Part shown: one piece after another, positions 18,522-30,681 of the stretch | How positions within the stretch are numbered: position 1 is the stretch's first letter | How the letters are laid out: each line of letters opens with the position of its first letter | Assembly: GCA_026392695.1 (NCBI GenBank) | Contig: JAPLBP010000073.1 | Location: forward strand, 1-50,046 | Length of the DNA: 50,046 bases | Direction: 5' to 3' | Origin: Actinomycetota bacterium | GTDB taxonomy: Bacteria > Actinomycetota > Actinomycetes > Nanopelagicales > Nanopelagicaceae | The notes under the pieces: model-generated | What the model saw: only the letters and a program-made list of their open reading frames with translations | Database searches by the model: none | What the model was told of the DNA's origin: nothing | Made by a program: the position numbers and the translations under genes

Positions 18522-19681
18522 ATGATTTATGACGTTCAGAAAATCCGAAATGATTTTCCCTCGCTCGATTCTGGGTTGGCTTTTTTTGATGGCCCTGGCG
18601 GTAGCCAAGTACCTGTGGAAGTGGGTAATGCAATTGCAGAAGCCATTACTAAACCAATATCGAACAGAAACACCGTAACCCAATCCGAAAGAAACGCTGA
18701 AGAGATCGTTATAAATTTTCGTCACGCAGTAGCGGACTTGATAAATGCCGATCCCAATGGCGTTGTTTATGGTCGGAGTTGGACTCAAATCACCTACGAC
18801 TTCTCACGAACTCTGGCTAAAACATGGAAGCCTGGTGACGAAATAATTGTCACCAACCTCGACCACGATTCAAATATCAGACCTTGGGTTCAGGCCGCCG
18901 AAAGAGTTGGAGCCGTAGTTCGATGGGCAAAATTTGATATTACAACTGGAGAATTGCCGACTTCGGCCATTTCCGAATTGCTCAACGAAAAGACTCGGCT
19001 GGTCGCTGTAACTGGTGCAGGAAATACCTTGGGAACTCGACCCGATATCAAGGCGATCGCCTCGGAAGTTCATCGCACCAAAGCGCTACTTTATGTGGAC
19101 GGCGTTCATTTAACTCCACATACCTCAATAGATATGAAGGCGCTCGGCGCAGACTTTTATGGATTTTCTTTCTATAAATTCTTCGGACCGCACTGCTCGG
19201 CGTTAGCAGCAAATCCGGAATTGCTAGAGAAGTTAGACAATGACAAATTATTACCTTCCACGAGCGCGGTCCCTGAGCGGTTTGAGTTCGGAACCCTTCC
19301 ATACGAGTTAATAATGGCAAGCAGATAACTCGCCGGGAAAAGATTCTCGGGGCAATGCACGCGATTGAAAAGTATGAAGATGAATTATTCATGTTTATGG
19401 AATCTGAAATTAAATCATTGCCTGGCGTGATCACCTACGGCCACGCAAAGAAACGGACCCCAACGATTTACTTTAATCTCGCAGGTCTAGCGGGCGCAGA
19501 TGTCTATCGACACCTGGCAAAATTGAAAGTGAATGCGCCTGCCAGCAATTTCTACGCTTTGGAAGTTTCTCGGGCGCTGGGTTTAGGCGACAGTGGCGCT
19601 CTACGCGTTGGACTCGCGCCTTACAGTACGCACGATGATGTCACGAGACTTATAGAGGGTTTACGCGAATTAGCGAAGTGA
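18522..19681 (+). pseudogene. class V aminotransferase (cysteine desulfurase-like), disrupted
   Basis: 18522..19328 and 19355..19681 are N- and C-terminal parts of one protein (FDGPGGSQVP...FEFGTLPYEL | ITRREKILGAMHAIEKYED...RVGLAPYSTHDDV) in different frames, with the segment between missing. Confidence 0.75.
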
Positions 19682-19682
19682 A

Positions 19683-20435
19683 TTACATTCGCAAATAAGA
19701 TGCCCCATTAAAGTCTAGAACTGCACCGCTTGCCCATTCACTATCGGCTGATGCTAAGAAGTAAACAGCTTTCGCTAATTCATCTGGTTTTGCGACGCGA
19801 TTAAATGGACTTTGACCTCGAATCTCGTCGCCCACCGGGCCATCCAACAATATAGCCGCCATTTCCGTTTCAACAAATCCAGGAGCTAACGTTGTGACAC
19901 CTATATGCATTGGAGCAAGTGCTTTTGCAATTGATTGACCAAAGGCGACTATCCCAGCCTTCGATGCGCCGTACGCGGGATTCAATGGTTCTCCACGGAA
20001 AGCACCGCGCGAACCAATGTTTACGATCCGCGAGGTACCGTTTTTGGGCATATGTTGCAACGCGCACCAAGTGACGTTAGCCGCTCCGATGAGGTTGATC
20101 CCAATTGTTTGTTCCCACGCATTTTGCCACTCCTCGTACGTTGTGGATTCAATGGGGTGATCAACGAATACGCCAGCGTTATTAATTAAAACGTCAATTC
20201 TTCCAAAGTCCTGCGCAACATGTTCGACCATGTTCCGAATCGCCTCAGGATCGCGAAGATCTGCTTGAGCCGTCAGATGGCCTTCACCTTGCAGTGCGGT
20301 CTTGACATTCTCTGCATCGGCTTTGGAGGAAACATAGTGAACGGCAATTCGATCACCGGCTTTCGCAAATTCGCGTGCGATGGCCGCACCGATACCGCGT
20401 GAGCCCCCAGTTATTAGAACATTGCGCCTCGTCAT
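19683..20435 (-). CDS. SDR family oxidoreductase (FabG-like)
   Basis: GGSRGIGAAIA, NNAG, YGASKAGI motifs. Confidence 0.9.
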   Translation of the reverse strand: MTRRNVLITGGSRGIGAAIAREFAKAGDRIAVHYVSSKADAENVKTALQGEGHLTAQADLRDPEAIRNMVEHVAQDFGRIDVLINNAGVFVDHPIESTTYEEWQNAWEQTIGINLIGAANVTWCALQHMPKNGTSRIVNIGSRGAFRGEPLNPAYGASKAGIVAFGQSIAKALAPMHIGVTTLAPGFVETEMAAILLDGPVGDEIRGQSPFNRVAKPDELAKAVYFLASADSEWASGAVLDFNGASYLRM

Positions 20436-20465
20436 AGTTGAACTCTAGTCACGGAATTCAAAGAA

Positions 20466-21328
20466 TCAGATCGAAGAATCAAAATGGGGCAGTGCCCACT
20501 TCATAGCTTCATCGTAACTATTTTCAAAAATCGAGCGATGGCTGTCGTCTTCCGTTAAATGAATTTCAGTCCGCGGAGTATTTGCCGCTAACCATTCACC
20601 GTGGGTATGAGGAACCGTCGCATCGGCCTTGCCATGCCAAATCCCAATTGGAATACGGTTTGTATTTAGGTCCAAGCCCCAAGGGGTGTAGTACGCACGA
20701 ATATCGTCTAATGGCCCCTCCGCCCCCGGCGCTATCGCTGCTTTCATCGACGTGTAATGGAAATCAAGAAAGGCGGTACTGACTCTTTGCTTTTCGGGAA
20801 ATGCCATATTTACTTCCATGATTCCTTCTTGCGTGATAGCAAGAATCTCTTCTCGCTCCCCTTCCAGAGCACGTCGCGCGGCTAAGGGATCAAAAGTCGA
20901 CGCGGGACTGACTTCCTCATCGGTATTCAATTCGACACTTGGCGACTCGATCGGTCGCAAGGGACAAAACGCAACTGAAGCAACAATTAGATCTGGAAGT
21001 AAAACGGCAGAAGCTACGGCGTGAGATCCTCCGCCAGAGAATCCGATTGTGGCTAAACGTGAGATCTTGAGGTGGTAAGCAATAGCGGTTACATCGGTAG
21101 CGTGGTCCGCAATTGTTCGACCTGGCTGTGCAGTGGAGCCACCATATCCCGGTCGGTCATATCCAATGACGAAAAGTCTATGGCGTTTAGCATCTTCTAT
21201 AAGTGGCGGATACAAGGTGCGCCCCTCCCACGTTCCACTGTGAAAGAGAACCGCGCGTCCGGCAGGATCACCAAAAGTCTGGACGCAAAGAATTCGTCCA
21301 TCTGAGGATTTCACATTCAAATTACTTA

Positions 21329-21332
<4 letters not shown>
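20466..21332 (-). CDS. alpha/beta hydrolase
   Basis: YDRPGYGGS, IGFSGGGSHA nucleophile elbow, ...DDSHRSIF; GTG start overlapping the upstream stop (GTGA) with GGAGGT SD. ORF track extends to 21374. Confidence 0.8.
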
Positions 21333-23715
<2,383 letters not shown>

Positions 23716-23813
23716 CTAACCGAGGGCACGATTTCCCCGTTGATGGGCAAAGTTGAACAACCTGCGGAGCGCAGAGTACATTAGTGATTTAGTGGCTATA
23801 CTGCTTCCAAAGT

Positions 23814-23870
23814 TCCGCCCTGATTATAAGAGCCCCTGGGCTCTGCCGGTTAAACGGCTAGTCAGGGCGG
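23814..23870. other. three-way-junction-like structured element upstream of argG
   Basis: Outer 9-bp stem CCGCCCTGA/TCAGGGCGG enclosing hairpins AGAGCC-CCTG-GGCTCT and GCCG-GTTAAA-CGGC; intergenic. Confidence 0.55.
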
Positions 23871-23884
23871 TCACCTTTTCCGAC

Positions 23885-24592
23885 CTAATAATAAGGTTTG
23901 TATCCGCTTTGAATAATGTCGAATTCAGTTGGTTTCAGTGAACTCGCTATTGCAACCCATGGACGTGGCTCATTTCGCTCCAATTCAACATATTTCGCCC
24001 AGCAAATGTAGTCAGCAATTTGGCCATTTGCATCGGTCTTCATCTGATGAAAATAGATTCGAAACGGCTTTTTATTGGCTTTCAATTCGGGCTTCACTGC
24101 CGCCATAAATGCTCCTTGATTCTTTTTGCTTAACGCTTGATCGAAGACAATTACCACTTGAGAAAACAATTCCGCAGAAAATGAAGATAACGCGTACTTT
24201 ATTATGGCTTTCCCAAAGAGTCCGTAAATTCCAGAAGGTGATTGGAAACTGGTCGCCAGCAAATTTTTCTCGCCGAAAATGACGTGCGCTCGAATATTAT
24301 TGAGCGAATCAATGATTGGAAAGACTCGATCTCTCACGGCTTGTCTGTCTTCGGATGCGTGGAAATCTGAAATATCTACTCCCTCCGCCATTAATTGGTA
24401 TTTAAGGGCATTTAGTTTCGAGGCAGACTCGATCGGAGATGTCGCCATTACCCCAGCCATGACAAAATGTTTCGTTCCGCGTGAAGTGAAATCAAAATTT
24501 CCTGACTCATCAATGAACACAAAAAGTGAATCCCAGGGATTCCGCAATTCAAGGTTTGACCCAATTTTCGGATCACTCGACAAAGCACTCAT
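23885..24592 (-). CDS. DUF3800 domain-containing protein
   Basis: LFVFIDESGNFDF N-terminal motif, VIVFDQALSKKNQ, ...QIADYICWA typical of DUF3800. Confidence 0.8.
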   Translation of the reverse strand: MSALSSDPKIGSNLELRNPWDSLFVFIDESGNFDFTSRGTKHFVMAGVMATSPIESASKLNALKYQLMAEGVDISDFHASEDRQAVRDRVFPIIDSLNNIRAHVIFGEKNLLATSFQSPSGIYGLFGKAIIKYALSSFSAELFSQVVIVFDQALSKKNQGAFMAAVKPELKANKKPFRIYFHQMKTDANGQIADYICWAKYVELERNEPRPWVAIASSLKPTEFDIIQSGYKPYY

Positions 24593-24704
24593 TCACCGAT
24601 GGTATTGAAAGGCTTAAGCATTCTTTTCAAATTCCACAGATATGACGAATAACCTGAGATTGTGACCATAGAATTTCGACACCTTCTGACCGAAGGATCT
24701 CCGC

Positions 24705-26606
24705 CTATGCGTCTAGGTTGGCTCTCTTTTGGCGAGAGGTAAGGCGAGCGCGTTCGGATCCATCAAGAATTAGCTTGCGAATACGGACAACTGCCGGAGT
24801 CACCTCGACGCATTCATCTTCACGACAAAATTCGAGGGCACCTTCCATATTGAGTTTCTTAGGCGGGATAAGACGCTCTGATTCATCCGTGCCTGAAGCA
24901 CGCATATTGGTGAGCTTCTTCTCGCGAACACAGTTAACGTCCATGTCATCGGAGCGAGAGTTCTCACCGATAACCATGCCTTCATACACATCGTCGCCAG
25001 GTTCGACGAAGATGCTTCCGCGATCCTGAATTCCGTAGAGGGCATAAGAAGTAACTGCGCCCATACGGTCAGAGACCAAAGAACCAGTTCCGCGCGTCCG
25101 AATGTCGCCATGCCAGGCTTCGTATCCGTCAAATACATGGTGGATAAGCCCAGTGCCACGTGTCTCGGTGAGGAACTCGGTACGGAAACCAATGAGGCCT
25201 CGTGAAGGCACTCGATATTCCAAACGAATCCAGCCGGTGCCGTGGTTAACCATTTGCTCCATGCGCGCTTTACGCAGGGCCATCAATTGAGTAATCACGC
25301 CCAGGAAATCTTCGGGAGCATCAATGGTCAAGTGCTCCATTGGCTCATGAACTTTGCCATCAATGTGCTTGATAACTACTTGTGGCTTTCCAACGGTTAG
25401 TTCGAAACCTTCGCGCTTCATGATTTCAACGAGCACTGCAAGCTGAAGTTCTCCGCGACCTTGTACTTCCCATGTATCTGGACGTTCGGTGTTCAAAACT
25501 CGAAGTGAAACGTTACCTACTAATTCTGCATCCAGTCGACCCTTTACTTGGCGAGCAGTAAGTTTTGACCCGCTCTTTCCCGCAAGCGGTGATGTGTTGA
25601 TACCGATTGTCATCGAGATTGATGGTTCGTCAACGATAATCAACGGAAGTGCAACAGGATTTTCAATGTCAGCAAGTGTCTCGCCCAAAGTAATTGTCTC
25701 GATACCAGCGACCGCAATGATGTCTCCAGGATGTGCTTCCGGGGCAGGTACGCGCTCAAGTGCTTCCGTAATAAGAAGCTCGGAAACTTTAACCTTCTCG
25801 GTGGTGCCATCGGTCTTCATCCATGTGACCATCTGACCCTTACGAATTACTCCCTCACGAACTCGACATAAAGCGAGGCGACCAAGAAATGGAGATGAAT
25901 CAAGGTTGGTGACGTGTGCCTGCAAAGGTGCGCCTTCGTGATACTCGGGTGCTGGGATAGCAGAAAAGATAGTGTCAAAAAGAACGTCCAAGTTTTCTTC
26001 TTCTGGCATTCCGCCATTCGCCGTGCGTGTAAGGGATGCGCGCCCTGCCTTTGCTGATGCATAAACAATAGGGAATTCAATCTGCTTTTCATTTGCGTCG
26101 AGATCCAAGAAAAGTTCGTATGTCTCGTCAACAACTTCAGCAATACGAGAGTCAGGGCGGTCAACTTTGTTAATGACCAAGATGACAGGAAGATTCTTTT
26201 GAAGCGCCTTGCGAAGGACGAAACGAGTCTGAGGAAGTGGGCCCTCTGAGGCATCCACTAGCAAGATAACCCCATCAACCATTTCGAGTCCGCGTTCAAC
26301 TTCTCCACCAAAGTCTGCGTGACCCGGGGTGTCGATAATGTTCACAATTGTGTCGCCCCGCTTTACCGCAGTGTTCTTAGCAAGAATGGTGATGCCTTTT
26401 TCGCGCTCAAGGTCCATCGAGTCCATCATGCGCTCTTGGCCTTCGCCTTGCTTTTTATAAGCGGCAAATGCGCCTGACTGCCACAACATGGCGTCCACAA
26501 GGGTGGTTTTGCCGTGGTCAACGTGGGCGATGATCGCCACATTTCGTAGATTCTCACGCTTTTTGATGGGCAATCCCGCTAAATGCGCGGTTGATGGCTT
26601 AGGCAT
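24705..26606 (-). CDS. typA: translational GTPase TypA/BipA
   Basis: IIAHVDHGKTTLVDAML, DTPGHADFGGEVER, NKVDRPDSR; full-length 633 aa. Confidence 0.95.
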   Translation of the reverse strand: MPKPSTAHLAGLPIKKRENLRNVAIIAHVDHGKTTLVDAMLWQSGAFAAYKKQGEGQERMMDSMDLEREKGITILAKNTAVKRGDTIVNIIDTPGHADFGGEVERGLEMVDGVILLVDASEGPLPQTRFVLRKALQKNLPVILVINKVDRPDSRIAEVVDETYELFLDLDANEKQIEFPIVYASAKAGRASLTRTANGGMPEEENLDVLFDTIFSAIPAPEYHEGAPLQAHVTNLDSSPFLGRLALCRVREGVIRKGQMVTWMKTDGTTEKVKVSELLITEALERVPAPEAHPGDIIAVAGIETITLGETLADIENPVALPLIIVDEPSISMTIGINTSPLAGKSGSKLTARQVKGRLDAELVGNVSLRVLNTERPDTWEVQGRGELQLAVLVEIMKREGFELTVGKPQVVIKHIDGKVHEPMEHLTIDAPEDFLGVITQLMALRKARMEQMVNHGTGWIRLEYRVPSRGLIGFRTEFLTETRGTGLIHHVFDGYEAWHGDIRTRGTGSLVSDRMGAVTSYALYGIQDRGSIFVEPGDDVYEGMVIGENSRSDDMDVNCVREKKLTNMRASGTDESERLIPPKKLNMEGALEFCREDECVEVTPAVVRIRKLILDGSERARLTSRQKRANLDA

Positions 26607-26751
26607 TGTTCCTCAGATTCACTCGATTGTGCTCATGATCAACATCAATAGAGCGGTGCAGAATACCATCTAGCGCGTATAACCCTTAAATCGAGAGTTA
26701 TTCACGCGCAAAAAACGATGAGATAGCGTTACAAAATCTGCAACACCTGCT

Positions 26752-28236
26752 TTAGGAGTTTTGAGGGAAACCTAAATTGATTCCGCCGTGGCTTGGATCA
26801 AGCCATCGACTCGTGACAACTTTTCCACGCGTGAAGAATTGAACACCTTCAGTGCCATGGGCATGTGAATCACCAAAGAGTGAATTCTTCCATCCGCCAA
26901 ATGAGAAATATGCCATGGGGACCGGGATAGGAACATTGATTCCCACCATTCCGACTTCTACTTCATTTTGATATCGACGAGCTGCGCCGCCATCATTTGT
27001 AAATATTGCCGTTCCGTTTCCATACATGTGACTATTTACAAGATTAAGTGCTTCGTCATAACTCTTAACGCGAATAACACTTAGTACAGGCCCAAAAATT
27101 TCTTCTTTATATATGGACATCTCAGGAGTTACGTTGTCGAAAAGAGTTGGTCCCAACCAAAAACCATCGCCAGCAACCTCCACTCCACGTCCATCAACAA
27201 CGAGGGTTGCTCCCGCTTTCATTCCAGCTTCAATATACGACGCCACTTTGTCGCGATGCACTTTGGTAACCAAGGGACCCATATCCGCGCCTTGAGTTCC
27301 GTCTCCAGTTTTGAGGCCGGCCATTCGCTTGGTGATTTTCGCAATTAATTCATCTGCAACTGGTTCGACTGCAACAACCACAGAAATGGCCATGCAGCGC
27401 TCTCCCGCAGAACCAAATCCCGCATTAATCGCAGAATCCGCAGTGAGTTCAAGATCGGCGTCTGGCAAAACGACCATGTGATTCTTCGCACCGCCCAGTG
27501 CCTGAATGCGCTTGCCAGCCTTTGTTCCATTTTCATAGACATATCTCGCGATTGGAGTGGACCCAACAAATGAAACCGCTTTGATCCCAGGATGAACTAG
27601 GAGCGCGTCCACTGCTTCCTTATCTCCATGAACAACATTGAATACGCCGTCGGGTAGTCCGGCTTCTTTCCAAAGTTTCGCCAAGAACATCGCAGCGCTT
27701 GGATCCTTTTCAGATGGCTTAACAATTACTGAATTTCCAGTAGCAATAGCGATTGGGAAAAACCACATAGGAACCATCGCTGGAAAGTTAAACGGTGAAA
27801 TAATCGCAACAGGCCCAAGAGGTTGACGAATCGAATACACGTCCACACCTGTGGAGACTTCCTCTGAGAATCCGCCTTTGAGTAAATGTGGAATACCACA
27901 TGCAAATTCAACTACTTCAAGGCCACGTGTTACCTCACCAGCAGCATCAGAAAGTACTTTGCCATGCTCTGCTGTGATTAGTGCTGCAATCTTCTCCTTA
28001 TTGACATTGACGAGTTCACGAAAAGCAAAAAGCACTTGCACTCGCTTTGTCAGCGAACTATGACGCCAAGAATCAAAAGCTTGAGCTGCAACTTTCACGG
28101 CGGCATCAATTCGCGCGCTATCGGCGAAATCAACTTTGCCCGTTATGTGACCTGTTGCAGGATTGTAAATATCGCCTTGTCGCTCGGCGGTGTCACTCAC
28201 TTCTGAGCCATTAATCCAATGTTTTACGTGATTCAT
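26752..28236 (-). CDS. mmsA: CoA-acylating methylmalonate-semialdehyde dehydrogenase
   Basis: ALDH fold; SPFNFPAMVPMWFFPIAIATGNSVIVKPSEKDPSA, GERCMAISV, MAYFSFGGWKNSLFGD. Confidence 0.9.
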   Translation of the reverse strand: MNHVKHWINGSEVSDTAERQGDIYNPATGHITGKVDFADSARIDAAVKVAAQAFDSWRHSSLTKRVQVLFAFRELVNVNKEKIAALITAEHGKVLSDAAGEVTRGLEVVEFACGIPHLLKGGFSEEVSTGVDVYSIRQPLGPVAIISPFNFPAMVPMWFFPIAIATGNSVIVKPSEKDPSAAMFLAKLWKEAGLPDGVFNVVHGDKEAVDALLVHPGIKAVSFVGSTPIARYVYENGTKAGKRIQALGGAKNHMVVLPDADLELTADSAINAGFGSAGERCMAISVVVAVEPVADELIAKITKRMAGLKTGDGTQGADMGPLVTKVHRDKVASYIEAGMKAGATLVVDGRGVEVAGDGFWLGPTLFDNVTPEMSIYKEEIFGPVLSVIRVKSYDEALNLVNSHMYGNGTAIFTNDGGAARRYQNEVEVGMVGINVPIPVPMAYFSFGGWKNSLFGDSHAHGTEGVQFFTRGKVVTSRWLDPSHGGINLGFPQNS

Positions 28237-28297
28237 AGCCCGAGGTTACTTCATCGCGTTAGGATGACGCTACTTCGTCTTTTGAAAGGGATGTGTC

Positions 28298-29647
28298 GTG
28301 GAATCGCCCATTAATGACCCAGCAGCAGGGGCGGCCGTCTACGCCGCTGATCGCGAAAATGTATTTCACTCTTGGTCTGCGCAAGCCCAGATTGCTCCAA
28401 TACCAGTAGCGGGTGCATCCGGTTCATACTTTTGGGACTACTCGGGAAAAACCTATTTAGACTTTTCATGTCAATTAGTTTTCACCAACATCGGGCATCA
28501 GCATCCAAAAGTTGTTAAAGCAATTCAGGAGCAAGCCGCAATTCTTACAACGATCGCTCCACAACATGCCAACGTCGCGCGAAATGAAGCCGCTAAACGC
28601 ATTATTGAACTGGCCGGTGAGCCATTCAAGAAAGTCTTCTTTACAAACGCTGGCGCGGACGCTGTCGAAAATGCGATTCGCATGGCTAGAGGGCACACTC
28701 ATCGCCATAAAATTCTTTCTACTTACAGGTCGTACCACGGCAATACGGGTTCAGCTATAAATTCCACGGGCGACCCACGACGTTTCCCAAACGAATTCAG
28801 CTTTGGGCACGTCCATTTCTGGGGTCCATATCTTTATCGCTCTGCATTCTGGGCTGAGAATGAAGCACAGGAATGTCAGCGCGCACTTGAGCACTTAGAA
28901 CAGACGATTATTTTTGAAGGACCAAAGACGATTGCCGCAATTCTTCTTGAAAGTGTCCCAGGTACGGCTGGAATTCTCGTTCCACCTGCCGGCTACCTCG
29001 ACGGCGTTCGCGCACTCTGCGATAAGTACGGAATTCTTTGGATCGCAGACGAAGTAATGGCTGGCTTTGGTCGCACTGGTAAATGGTTTGCTTTCGAGCA
29101 TTCCAAGTCGGTTCCGGACTTAATCGTTTTCGCTAAGGGAGTAACTTCGGGTTATGTCCCATTGGGCGGCATCGTTATTCGCGATGAAATAGCAAAAACC
29201 TTCGATGATCGCGTTTTCCCTGGTGGACTCACTTACTCTGGCCATCCATTAGCTTGCGCAACTGCTGTGGCAACGATCGATGCCATGAAAGAGGAGAAGA
29301 TTGTCGAAAATGCGGCGCACATCGGCAAGACAATTCTTGGTCCGGGACTTCACGAACTTGCAAAGAAGCACCAAGTAATTGGCGATATTCGTGGAGTAGG
29401 CGTCTTCTGGGGAATGGATATTGTGACCAACCGCGAAGCACGCACCCCAATCGCCCCATACGGTGGGTCCAGTCCTGAGATGAATGAATTGGTTAACGCC
29501 TGTAAGGCAAATGGCCTTATGCCATTCCCTAACTTCAATCGCCTTCACATGACACCACCTTGCAATATAAACGAAGCCGACGCGAAGTTGGGTCTTGAAC
29601 TTCTGGATAAGTCGTTGGCGGAAATTGGCAAGCACTACAAGGACTAA
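28298..29647 (+). CDS. class III (omega) aminotransferase, beta-alanine/taurine-pyruvate-like
   Basis: FTNAGADAVENAIRMAR, SYHGNTGSA, WIADEVMAGFGRTGKWFA, KGVTSGYVPLGG; GTG start. Confidence 0.85.
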   Translation: MESPINDPAAGAAVYAADRENVFHSWSAQAQIAPIPVAGASGSYFWDYSGKTYLDFSCQLVFTNIGHQHPKVVKAIQEQAAILTTIAPQHANVARNEAAKRIIELAGEPFKKVFFTNAGADAVENAIRMARGHTHRHKILSTYRSYHGNTGSAINSTGDPRRFPNEFSFGHVHFWGPYLYRSAFWAENEAQECQRALEHLEQTIIFEGPKTIAAILLESVPGTAGILVPPAGYLDGVRALCDKYGILWIADEVMAGFGRTGKWFAFEHSKSVPDLIVFAKGVTSGYVPLGGIVIRDEIAKTFDDRVFPGGLTYSGHPLACATAVATIDAMKEEKIVENAAHIGKTILGPGLHELAKKHQVIGDIRGVGVFWGMDIVTNREARTPIAPYGGSSPEMNELVNACKANGLMPFPNFNRLHMTPPCNINEADAKLGLELLDKSLAEIGKHYKD

Positions 29648-29649
29648 CT

Positions 29650-30189
29650 GTGTCCATTGAAATTCGTGTACTCACCGCAGCAGAAATGGAAAAACTGCTG
29701 CCAAGATTTGCGGAGATTCTCTGTGAGTCCGTCCTCAGCGGAGCCTCAATGCACTTTCTTGCGGATATCACTCAAGAGTCGGCTAAAGATTTCTGGCGAG
29801 GGGTTCTGGAGAAAGCCCAAAGCAATTCCGTACGCGTTCTCGGAGCCTTCGTTGAGGGAGTGCTTGCAGGCACTGTCACGCTAGTTCTAGACACTCCACC
29901 CAACCAACAACATCGGGCCGATGTTTCCAAACTTCTTGTAAGTTCCCAGTATCGGCGTCGAGGAATTGCTCGAGCTCTAATGTCCGAGTTAGAGAACGTG
30001 GCGCAAGAGGCAAAAAGAAGGCTTCTTGTACTCGATACTGGCAGCGGATCAGGGGCTGAATTCCTTTATCTCGAATTAGGCTGGATAAAAGTTGGGGAGA
30101 TCCCCCGATACTCGTTAGAAATGAATGGCGAACTTTTAGCGAGCTCATATTTCTATAAAGAATTAACTTCTCCTAATGAGTCAGCGTAA
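29650..30189 (+). CDS. GNAT family N-acetyltransferase
   Basis: VSSQYRRRGIARALMSELE acetyl-CoA motif, LYLELGW; GTG start just after the aminotransferase stop. Confidence 0.8.
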   Translation: MSIEIRVLTAAEMEKLLPRFAEILCESVLSGASMHFLADITQESAKDFWRGVLEKAQSNSVRVLGAFVEGVLAGTVTLVLDTPPNQQHRADVSKLLVSSQYRRRGIARALMSELENVAQEAKRRLLVLDTGSGSGAEFLYLELGWIKVGEIPRYSLEMNGELLASSYFYKELTSPNESA

Positions 30190-30233
30190 CTTTAGATAGG
30201 CCAACTGGAGCGTCCGGGTCAAGGCCCGACTTA

Positions 30234-30485
30234 ATGGCACATCCAAGAACGAAGCGTTGCAGTGAAATCGCGTCAGATGAGCTACGACGGCACTTGGTCT
30301 GCAATAAAAGATTATTGGGAAGAACTTATAGAGATCAGTTACATGGAACAAGAACAATCGTTTTTGCGTTACTCAGTGATAAGAAATATGTTGTCGCGTA
30401 CCTTGACTTGAAGGATGATCACTACTCTGCGTGGTCATTAAGAACGGCAAGGATTACTTCACAAATTCCAAACGTTAGGAGATAA
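30234..30485 (+). CDS. hypothetical small protein
   Basis: 83-aa ORF just upstream of another small ORF; an overlapping 44-aa ORF in a second frame lowers certainty. Confidence 0.35.
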   Translation: MAHPRTKRCSEIASDELRRHLVCNKRLLGRTYRDQLHGTRTIVFALLSDKKYVVAYLDLKDDHYSAWSLRTARITSQIPNVRR

Positions 30486-30491
30486 TTGATC

Positions 30492-30662
30492 ATGGCTAAA
30501 AGACTTGATGCAATACGGACTGAAGCAGACAGAATTAGAGATGATGCCCGCGATCCTCTATTGAAAATGCTTGATGACGCCGACGTGAGCATGCAGGAAA
30601 TCTTCGATAAAATGGGTTGGGAACCAATTCCAGCTGACTTACTCGAAAGAAGCGAAAAGTAA
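30492..30662 (+). CDS. hypothetical 56-aa protein
   Basis: ATG..TAA MAKRLDAIRTEADRIRDDARDPLLKMLDDADVSMQEIFDKMGWEPIPADLLERSEK; helical and acidic; short spacing from preceding ORF. Confidence 0.5.
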   Translation: MAKRLDAIRTEADRIRDDARDPLLKMLDDADVSMQEIFDKMGWEPIPADLLERSEK

Positions 30663-30681
30663 GTCAGCGACTTCGCTCCGA

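Noticed and set aside
23814-23870. tRNA-like cloverleaf between argG and DUF3800
   Set aside because: Outer stem is 9 bp, only two inner hairpins, no canonical D- or T-loop and no CCA/anticodon geometry; kept only as a generic structured element.
30205-30233. GTCCGGGTCAAGGCCCGAC hairpin before 30234 ORF
   Set aside because: Only 3+3 bp around a bulge; too weak to call.
30277-30411. 44-aa ORF MSYDGTWSAIKDYWEELIEIS... overlapping 30234..30485
   Set aside because: No clear SD or homology; mentioned in the small-ORF finding but not called as a separate gene.
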